Part shown: positions 55,575 through 62,490 of the stretch, piece after piece
How positions within the stretch are numbered: the stretch's first letter is position 1
Layout of the letters: each line of letters starts with the position of its first letter
Assembly (NCBI RefSeq): GCF_025961315.1
Contig: NZ_JAOQNK010000001.1
Location: 3,286,001-3,350,000, forward strand
Direction: 5' to 3'
Source of the DNA: Sphingobacterium kitahiroshimense
GTDB lineage: Bacteria > Bacteroidota > Bacteroidia > Sphingobacteriales > Sphingobacteriaceae
Length of the DNA stretch: 64,000 nucleotides
Position numbers and translations under genes: made by a program
The notes under the pieces: generated by a model
What the model was told of the DNA's origin: nothing
Seen by the model: the letters and a program-made list of their open reading frames with translations, nothing else
The model's database searches: none

Positions 55575-56936
55575 ATGAAAAGTAAACACTTTCAAACACT
55601 TATCCTGCTATTAATTTTTGTTAATTTCTCCAATGCACAGGAGAAAATGTATAAAATTCAATTTGCTCTCCATATGGGCGGAGTTGCAGAGGCAGAATCT
55701 GTAGCAGATCTTTATTCCACTCGCGACTTCCTACGAGTAGAAAATAAATTTATGGATAAAACAGTTCAGATATCTGACTTTAACAAACACAAAGCCTATA
55801 CATTAGATTACGATAATGAAAACTATTATGAGGAGGAGCTGTTATCAGGAAAATTAACTGTCACTGATACTGAAGACCCCATCTCAACAGCTGATCTACA
55901 GGTTGAATTTATAACAGGAGAATCCAAATCAATTGCAGGCTACAACTGTAACAAAGCCATCATCACACTTCCAATTGAAACAGAAGAAGGAAATCCAATT
56001 ATTGAAGTCTGGTATACGAAAGCTCTCCCTAAAATGTACTGGGGAGAATATGGTTATTTAGAGAAGATCCCCGGCGCGGCATTATCCATATCAGCCTATG
56101 AAATGGGAATTCAAGCTTTTAAAGTTACAGCATCAGAAATAAATCCTTCATTATTTGAAATCCCTGCTGATTTTGAACTTATCGAAAAAGCTGAAGAACA
56201 ATTCACATTTGAACCTACTCAATTAGATGAAAACAGAGTATCCTATTTTGACGAAAACACCGGATACATTGGTATCTCCGATGAGGATGGCAATCAAGTT
56301 ACACCTGCTAAATATAGCATTATTCAAGAATACATTGCAGGATATGCCGTAGCTGTAGATTCTAATAATAGCTATGGTCTATTAAATCTTGAAGGCAAAG
56401 AAGTTATACCATGTCAATATGAACACTTAGCAAGAACGGAAGATGGTCCATTATTATTTTCAAAAAATGACCAATACGGATTTATGGATACGAATGCTCA
56501 TATCATTATTCCTGCATTATACAGCTATGCCCGTGAATTCGACAATGAACATGCCATCGTAACAACAAAAACTGGATCAGGTGTCATTGACAGGACTGGG
56601 AAGATAATCATTCCTACTAAATTTGAACTCATTCACGAATTTCAAAATGGAACAGCTGTCATATCAGAAGAAGAACTATATTACCTAGTTGACCATCAGG
56701 AGAAAAAACTTAGTGCAGCTTTCGAATTTATAACAAACGGTGGAGAGAATCTCTGGCTTTGTATGCAGAACGAAAAATATGGATTCATTGATTTAAAAGG
56801 CAAACCTGTCACGCCCATTAAATATCAGTACGCAGCTCCGTTCGATTCTGGGTTATCTTTAGTCTCAGAAAATGGAGAAGATTTTTTTTATATCGACCAT
56901 AAAGGAAAATTCGTCCAAAAGATGGAAACAGAGTAA
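55575..56936 (+). CDS. GLPGLI-like/WG-repeat fusion protein
   Basis: The 453-aa exported protein (signal peptide cleavage near NAQ, residue about 21) has an N-terminal domain (about 25-205) resembling GLPGLI/DUF4412 proteins (QVEFITGESKSIAGYNCNKA, IEVWYTKALPKMYWGEYGYL) and a C-terminal set of WG-type repeats (about 215-450), such as YFDENTGYIGISDEDGNQVT, SYGLLNLEGKEVIPCQYEHL and KYGFIDLKGKPVTPIKYQYA. Such repeats form beta-structured binding surfaces. The function is unknown. It probably sits in the periplasm or at the outer membrane. A terminator follows. Confidence 0.8.
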   Translation: MKSKHFQTLILLLIFVNFSNAQEKMYKIQFALHMGGVAEAESVADLYSTRDFLRVENKFMDKTVQISDFNKHKAYTLDYDNENYYEEELLSGKLTVTDTEDPISTADLQVEFITGESKSIAGYNCNKAIITLPIETEEGNPIIEVWYTKALPKMYWGEYGYLEKIPGAALSISAYEMGIQAFKVTASEINPSLFEIPADFELIEKAEEQFTFEPTQLDENRVSYFDENTGYIGISDEDGNQVTPAKYSIIQEYIAGYAVAVDSNNSYGLLNLEGKEVIPCQYEHLARTEDGPLLFSKNDQYGFMDTNAHIIIPALYSYAREFDNEHAIVTTKTGSGVIDRTGKIIIPTKFELIHEFQNGTAVISEEELYYLVDHQEKKLSAAFEFITNGGENLWLCMQNEKYGFIDLKGKPVTPIKYQYAAPFDSGLSLVSENGEDFFYIDHKGKFVQKMETE

Positions 56937-56943
56937 TAATAAT

Positions 56944-56972
56944 AAAATGAGGCAATTACTTGTCTCATTTTT
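56944..56972 (+). terminator. Terminator after the WG-repeat gene
   Basis: AAAATGAGGCAA and TTGTCTCATTTT pair (one G-T wobble) around TTAC, followed by T. Confidence 0.75.
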
Positions 56973-57014
56973 GTTTTAGCTCAGGTTTCTGTTTCTTTGC
57001 ATTAAAAATATAAC

Positions 57015-57449
57015 ATGGAAAAATTGAGCTTTAAGATTGCAACATTACACCGGGGCAGATATATGTTGCTCATGATGCTATTTGTCCTAGCTCTTGTTTA
57101 CATCGTATCGAGACTGCCTTTATCCGAAGTAGTAAAAATAATGGGCTCCTTATTTTCATTGCCTCTTGTCTTGTATATTGCCGTAAAATGCTCAAGAAAA
57201 CCAACAGTTTGGACTATTGACAATGAATCTCTAACAATAGAAGATCCCACTTCTCATAAAATCATACCGCTCAATACCATAGACTATGTGCGTAATTTAA
57301 GACGATCGGGAGGCAATCTTATCATCATTAAATTAAAAACCGGAGCGCACGTCAGAGCTTGGAGAAATAAGTTATTCGAATCGGAAGATGATCTCAAGAA
57401 TCTCTGTCAATCACTAAAAGACAGTAAATTAGAATATTACGACATGTAA
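57015..57449 (+). CDS. Small membrane protein with PH-like C-terminal domain
   Basis: The 144-aa protein has two hydrophobic helices (about 15-35 and 38-58) followed by a beta-rich domain (about 65-144: TVWTIDNESLTIEDPTSHKI, IPLNTIDYVRNLRRSGGNLI) like bacterial PH-type domains of short membrane proteins. The domain is expected in the cytoplasm. No close functional clue comes from its neighbours; it is followed by a hairpin that is also the operator of the sulfur operon. Family assignment is by shape only. Confidence 0.55.
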   Translation: MEKLSFKIATLHRGRYMLLMMLFVLALVYIVSRLPLSEVVKIMGSLFSLPLVLYIAVKCSRKPTVWTIDNESLTIEDPTSHKIIPLNTIDYVRNLRRSGGNLIIIKLKTGAHVRAWRNKLFESEDDLKNLCQSLKDSKLEYYDM

Positions 57450-57458
57450 CAAATACAT

Positions 57459-57502
57459 AAAAAGAGAAAGATTGTAACTAAAGTTACAATCTTTCTCTTT
57501 TT
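57459..57502. terminator. Terminator containing a CRP-like operator
   Basis: A perfect 20-bp inverted repeat with loop TAAA ends the preceding gene and runs into a T-rich tract. Its top, TTGTAACTAAAGTTACAA (57472-57489), is the CRP/FNR-type palindrome of the next promoter. Confidence 0.8.
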
Positions 57503-57517
57503 TCTTCCTTTACTTTG
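57472..57517 (+). promoter_or_regulatory. Sulfur-operon promoter with GTAAC-N4-GTTAC operator
   Basis: GTAAC-TAAA-GTTAC (57474-57487, centre 57480.5) precedes a -7-like box TTACTTTG (57510-57517; one mismatch). The centre lies 36.5 bp from the final G, the same as at 59172-59215, and about -41.5 if transcription begins 5 nt after the box. Confidence 0.7.
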
Positions 57518-57539
57518 TGTCACATTAGGATTGATTATT

Positions 57540-58094
57540 ATGTATGAAATTATTCAAAAACCATGGCCTTGGTATATATCAGGTCCATTGATTGCCCTTA
57601 TCATGTTTTTATTACTAAAACAGGGCAAAGATTTTGGGATGTCCAATAATTTAAGAACAATGTGTTCAATAGCAGGGGCAGGTAAAACAAGCTCTTTTTT
57701 CCGGTTTGACTGGAAATCACAGATTTGGAATCTATTAGTAGTACTAGGCACTATAATCGGGGGATTCATAGCGCATTTCTATCTAAGTGATGGGAGCACA
57801 CCTGATATTAACAGCAAAAGTGTCCTTGACCTTCAATCGTTAGGTATTATAGAAAATCTACAAGGATATATGCCCGACCGTCTGTTTCTATTTGATGGCT
57901 CACTTTTTCAGTTTTTACTCTTAAGCATTGGTGGCTTATTAATCGGTTTTGGGACCCGTTATGCTGGAGGATGCTCGTCAGGACATGCCATCTCCGGATT
58001 GAGCAACTTTCAATTGCCCTCATTGATTGCCGTTATCGGTTTTTTTATTGGCGGGATCATCATGGTTCAATTTATATTCCCACTTATTTTCTAA
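57540..58094 (+). CDS. YeeE/YedE-family membrane protein (sulfur-compound channel)
   Basis: The 184-aa inner-membrane protein has about five hydrophobic segments and the YeeE/YedE signature near the C-terminus: LLIGFGTRYAGGCSSGHAISG, with the conserved Cys expected to contact sulfur compounds. In E. coli and other bacteria, YeeE-type proteins take up thiosulfate; half-size paired members such as this one and the next gene occur with persulfide-handling enzymes. The ATG at 57540 (after an in-frame TTG at 57531) is chosen. The product probably moves thiosulfate or polysulfide, consistent with the operon. Confidence 0.85.
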   Translation: MYEIIQKPWPWYISGPLIALIMFLLLKQGKDFGMSNNLRTMCSIAGAGKTSSFFRFDWKSQIWNLLVVLGTIIGGFIAHFYLSDGSTPDINSKSVLDLQSLGIIENLQGYMPDRLFLFDGSLFQFLLLSIGGLLIGFGTRYAGGCSSGHAISGLSNFQLPSLIAVIGFFIGGIIMVQFIFPLIF

Positions 58095-58100
58095 ATCCTT

Positions 58101-58514
58101 ATGAAACAGTTAAAATTTATATTAATTGGAATACTCTTTGGTATCATCATGTATAAGTCAGAGGCCGCTTCCTGGTACCGCATATATGAAATGTTCCAAT
58201 TCAGATCATTTCACATGTATGGAATAATTGGTACAGCTTTAACCACAGCAATTATAATTGTACAAATAATCAAACGTAAGAATATCAAAGATACGAGTGG
58301 CCAAGATATTCAATTCATAGATAAAAACAGGAGTATCACACGCTACCTTCTTGGAGGAACAATCTTTGGGTTAGGCTGGGCGCTCACCGGCGCATGTCCC
58401 GGACCAATGTTTACACTCCTAGGAGCAGGATATTGGACCATGGGAATTGTACTGGTATTTGCACTCCTGGGAACGTGGTTATATGGCCTTTTAAGAAATA
58501 AGTTACCTCATTAA
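58101..58514 (+). CDS. Second half-size YeeE/YedE-family membrane protein
   Basis: The 137-aa membrane protein has about four hydrophobic helices and the partner YeeE/YedE signature GLGWALTGACPGPMFTLLGAG, with the conserved Cys in ACPGP. It lies 6 bp after the first half and is probably translated from the same mRNA; the two likely form one transporter. Such pairs are often named PmpA/PmpB in persulfide-related loci. The transported compound is inferred from context only. Confidence 0.85.
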   Translation: MKQLKFILIGILFGIIMYKSEAASWYRIYEMFQFRSFHMYGIIGTALTTAIIIVQIIKRKNIKDTSGQDIQFIDKNRSITRYLLGGTIFGLGWALTGACPGPMFTLLGAGYWTMGIVLVFALLGTWLYGLLRNKLPH

Positions 58515-58524
58515 ACACTAACAA

Positions 58525-59148
58525 ATGATCACAGTTCAACAAGCATTTTCTGGAATTTTTGAGAAAGAATTGATCGTAGAAATCGAACAAGTTGCCATCG
58601 TCAAAAAATTTAAAGCAGGCGAAGTAATCATAGACATTGGTCAGTATATTAAATTTATGCCACTTCTATTAGATGGCGTCATCAAGATTATTCGCGAAGA
58701 CAAAAAAGAAGGTGAACTGTTATTATACTTTTTAGAAAAAGGAGATACTTGCGCCATGTCTATAGCTTGTTGTGTTGGGGCAAAAAAAAGTGAAATCAGA
58801 GCAATTGCTGATACCGATACTATAGTTGCTATGATACCCAATCAATATCTAGATGGCTGGATGGGGCATTATAAATCCTGGAGAAATTTTATTTTGGAGA
58901 GCTACTCCAATCGACTCAATGAGATGCTAACAACCGTCGACAACATCGCTTTTTTGCAAATGGACGTTCGGATCATGAACTACTTAAAAGAAAAAGCAAC
59001 AATCATTCAATCACAAGACATTGACATCACACACCAAGTAATTGCCAATGACCTCAATACATCTCGTGTAGTGGTATCGCGCATATTAAAATCATTAGAA
59101 AACCAAGGGAGGATTCTATTGCAAAGGAATAATATCCAGCTACTTTAA
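58525..59148 (+). CDS. CRP/FNR-family regulator of the sulfur locus
   Basis: The 207-aa protein has an N-terminal cyclic-nucleotide-like beta-roll (about 20-110), the long dimer helix (about 115-145) and a C-terminal winged helix-turn-helix (about 165-205). The recognition helix reads NTSRVVVSRILKSLENQG, aligning with SRETVGRILKMLEDQ of E. coli CRP, but with Val182 in place of CRP Glu181. Three cysteines (Cys76, Cys82, Cys83) lie near the ligand site and could sense persulfides; this is inference. No FNR-type N-terminal cluster of cysteines is seen. It lies 10 bp after the second YeeE gene and probably binds the palindromes before both transcripts. Confidence 0.9.
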   Translation: MITVQQAFSGIFEKELIVEIEQVAIVKKFKAGEVIIDIGQYIKFMPLLLDGVIKIIREDKKEGELLLYFLEKGDTCAMSIACCVGAKKSEIRAIADTDTIVAMIPNQYLDGWMGHYKSWRNFILESYSNRLNEMLTTVDNIAFLQMDVRIMNYLKEKATIIQSQDIDITHQVIANDLNTSRVVVSRILKSLENQGRILLQRNNIQLL

Positions 59149-59167
59149 TGAATAAAATAAAACACTC

Positions 59168-59215
59168 AAAGGTAACTTATGTTACCTTTTATGATTTAAT
59201 AAGGCCATACCTTTG
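59168..59215 (+). promoter_or_regulatory. tauE promoter with GTAAC-N4-GTTAC operator
   Basis: AAAGGTAAC-TTAT-GTTACCTTT (59168-59189, centre 59178.5) precedes -7 box TACCTTTG (59208-59215). The distance from centre to final G is 36.5 bp, the same as at the upstream operon promoter. The hairpin could also terminate the regulator transcript. Confidence 0.75.
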
Positions 59216-59231
59216 AAAAAAAAGGAATAAT

Positions 59232-60059
<828 letters not shown>

Positions 60060-60070
60060 AGAAATAAATT

Positions 60071-61468
60071 ATGTTTTTCCAACACATTTTCGAATCATCA
60101 TTAGCACATGCAAGTTACCTTATTGGCTGTCAAGCCAAAGGCGTAGCAATTGTGATAGATCCTAAAAGAGATGTAGACACATACCTATCAATTGCAGAAA
60201 AAAACAATTTAAAAATAACTCATATCGCAGAAACCCACATTCATGCCGACTATCTTTCGGGATCATTAGAATTAGCATCGCTAACAGGAGCTCAACTCTA
60301 TCTATCTGATGAAGGAGGGCCAGAGTGGCAGTATGATTTTGATCATATCGGGTTAAAGCATCAAGATGAAATAAAATTAGGGAATCTTATTTTCAAAGTA
60401 CTACATACACCAGGACATACGCCTGAAAGTATCAGTTTCCTATTAACCGATACTCCAGCAACGAGCGAACCCGTCATGTTATTTACAGGAGATTTTGTCT
60501 TCGTTGGCGATGTGGGTCGTCCAGATCTATTAGAAAATGCGGCAGGACTTATTGGCACAAAAGAAATTGGAGCACATCAAATGTTCGAATCCTTGAAAAT
60601 ATTTGCCAACCTTCCCGAATTCGTCCAAGTATGGCCTGCACATGGAGCAGGATCAGCGTGTGGAAAAGCTTTAGGCGCAGTCCCAAGTACAACTGTCGGA
60701 TATGAAAAAGTAAGAAACTGGGCATTACAATTTGGAAATAATGAAGTGGGATTTGTAGAAGAACTGTTAAGTGGGCAGCCAGAACCACCAAAGTATTTTG
60801 CAATGATGAAAAAACTCAACAAAATCAAGCGTCCATTATTAACATCCGTACCCAATTACAAAGAATTAGAGACGAATGAATTTGTATCGCATTATCAAAA
60901 TAATGTAACAGTTATTGATACACGCCATAAAATAGAGTTTGCAAAAGGATTTATCCCAAATAGCATTAACATTCAAAATAACAAAGCATTCAGCAATTGG
61001 GCTGGCTGGATATTAGATTATAATAACCCTTTTATACTCATTGTTTCAAAAGACCAATTAGAAGACGTTACACGAAAACTAATGCGCATAGGTATTGATC
61101 AGGCGATTGGTTTTATCACTCCCGAAACAATAACGACACTTGGCTTACCTCTTGAAAAGCAGAAAATTATTGATTTCGAAGAAATGAATAATGCTTTAAA
61201 TAATCCTAATGCACAAATTCTAGATGTTCGCAATGAGAATGAATTTAAAACTGCACATCTTCCAAATGCAACACATTTATTCGTGGGAACTTTAACCGAA
61301 AATCTTCATAAAATTGACACCAACAAAGAACTTTATTTACACTGTCAGTCAGGAGATCGTGCTACTATAGCCACTTCACTCCTTTATAGAGCAGGGATAA
61401 AAAAGATTAAAAATTATAGTGGTTCCATGAAAGATTGGAAAGAAAAGAATGGCCAGCTTATTAAATAG
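60071..61468 (+). CDS. Persulfide dioxygenase-rhodanese fusion (CstB/ETHE1-like)
   Basis: The 465-aa protein starts with a metallo-beta-lactamase fold (about 1-250): THIHADYLSG (His56, His58, Asp60; Tyr61 in place of the usual second-metal His), HTPGHTPES and GDFVFVGDVGRPDL. These are features of mononuclear-iron persulfide dioxygenases. Two rhodanese domains follow: the first (about 265-355) lacks the active Cys, the second (about 375-465) has it (Cys425 in LHCQSGDRAT). The enzyme probably oxidises persulfide to sulfite and moves sulfane sulfur to thiosulfate. It closes the sulfur locus and is followed by a bidirectional terminator. Confidence 0.9.
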   Translation: MFFQHIFESSLAHASYLIGCQAKGVAIVIDPKRDVDTYLSIAEKNNLKITHIAETHIHADYLSGSLELASLTGAQLYLSDEGGPEWQYDFDHIGLKHQDEIKLGNLIFKVLHTPGHTPESISFLLTDTPATSEPVMLFTGDFVFVGDVGRPDLLENAAGLIGTKEIGAHQMFESLKIFANLPEFVQVWPAHGAGSACGKALGAVPSTTVGYEKVRNWALQFGNNEVGFVEELLSGQPEPPKYFAMMKKLNKIKRPLLTSVPNYKELETNEFVSHYQNNVTVIDTRHKIEFAKGFIPNSINIQNNKAFSNWAGWILDYNNPFILIVSKDQLEDVTRKLMRIGIDQAIGFITPETITTLGLPLEKQKIIDFEEMNNALNNPNAQILDVRNENEFKTAHLPNATHLFVGTLTENLHKIDTNKELYLHCQSGDRATIATSLLYRAGIKKIKNYSGSMKDWKEKNGQLIK

Positions 61469-61498
61469 AAAAAGCGGATTAATCCGCTTTTTCTATTT
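61463..61498. terminator. Bidirectional terminator after the persulfide dioxygenase gene
   Basis: A perfect 18+18 inverted repeat without spacer (AAATAGAAAAAGCGGATT and its complement) spans the stop codon of the plus-strand gene and reaches the end of the minus-strand gene. Confidence 0.9.
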
Positions 61499-62359
61499 TT
61501 AAAGACTACGTTCAGAAATCTTGAAGTATGTGAGGACATTCGTCTTATTATCAACAATATCGCCCTTTTTATTTGTGCCCAATTTATGATTAACCACTGA
61601 AATATATTGATAATTATCAGCGTCAGATTCATAAATCGTGACAGTTGCAAACGTAGCACCCAAATCATCACTTTGAAGATACGTTTGTAGGCTTGCAAAA
61701 TCTTTTTTTTGCAAATTCTGTTCGGGTATCTGCTTATCTTGGATATAAGCAATTTGTTTTTCCAGTTCCCTTTTTCTCATCCATTCATTACCCCTCTCAG
61801 AAAAAGGTTCAGTTGTCTTACCCGAAAAGGCTAATACCATAGGATAGATAATAATGGTAGCCGCCTCAATACCCCATAAAATCCACAAAGGCCAGCCACT
61901 CACAACATTTTTCTGTAGAGAAAAAGTTCCAACTGCATTTAATTCTTGAATCCCGCTAAAGGTATCCGTTGGGTGAAATAGAAAGTATAAAAAACCATCC
62001 AAATTAAAGGAAGACTTCACCCATATATCACCTCCCATTGTACCTTCCGCATTAAACATCAAAGAAACAAATAAGCACCATTGCGCATAACAGGCAACCA
62101 AAGTACAGATCAAAGTAAGCAAAAGTGCAATCATCCTGTTCCTAACTTTTCCTATCTTTAGAAGAACATCAATGACATAAAATAAACCATATGCTAATCC
62201 AAATGTGATTAAAAAATTGAAATACACAAGTGGTATAAACCATTGCAAAGCAATATAAACAATAGCTAAAATAACAGAAGCACATAATCCAGCAACAATA
62301 GCAAATAGGACTCCCCCAATCGGAGCTTTTCCTGAAGATTTATAATAGGTTTCCTCCAT
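61499..62359 (-). CDS. Integral membrane protein of unknown function
   Basis: The 286-aa protein has about four to five hydrophobic helices in its first 190 residues (FAIVAGLCASVILAIVYIAL, FNFLITFGLAYGLFYVIDVL, MIALLLTLICTLVACYAQW and a later one near 160-180, WPLWILWGIEAATIIIYPMV) and a soluble, charged C-terminal part (about 195-286). No signature motif is seen. It converges with the sulfur locus and has no close neighbour on its own strand. I do not recognise the family. Confidence 0.65.
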   Translation of the reverse strand: MEETYYKSSGKAPIGGVLFAIVAGLCASVILAIVYIALQWFIPLVYFNFLITFGLAYGLFYVIDVLLKIGKVRNRMIALLLTLICTLVACYAQWCLFVSLMFNAEGTMGGDIWVKSSFNLDGFLYFLFHPTDTFSGIQELNAVGTFSLQKNVVSGWPLWILWGIEAATIIIYPMVLAFSGKTTEPFSERGNEWMRKRELEKQIAYIQDKQIPEQNLQKKDFASLQTYLQSDDLGATFATVTIYESDADNYQYISVVNHKLGTNKKGDIVDNKTNVLTYFKISERSL

Positions 62360-62478
62360 ATAAATTTGATTAGATATATATCTAAAATAACAATTGAAAG
62401 ATGTAAAAACAACCCTTTATCAAACAAATATTACAAAACAGCACTTCTTTAAGTTCCACAAATTCCTAATCATTTTTG

Positions 62479-62486
62479 TAAATTTG
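62479..62486 (+). promoter_or_regulatory. -7 promoter box directly before the M1 peptidase gene
   Basis: TAAATTTG matches TAnnTTTG and ends 4 nt before the ATG, as at trmD. No clear -33 TTG. Confidence 0.6.
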
Positions 62487-62490
62487 GACC

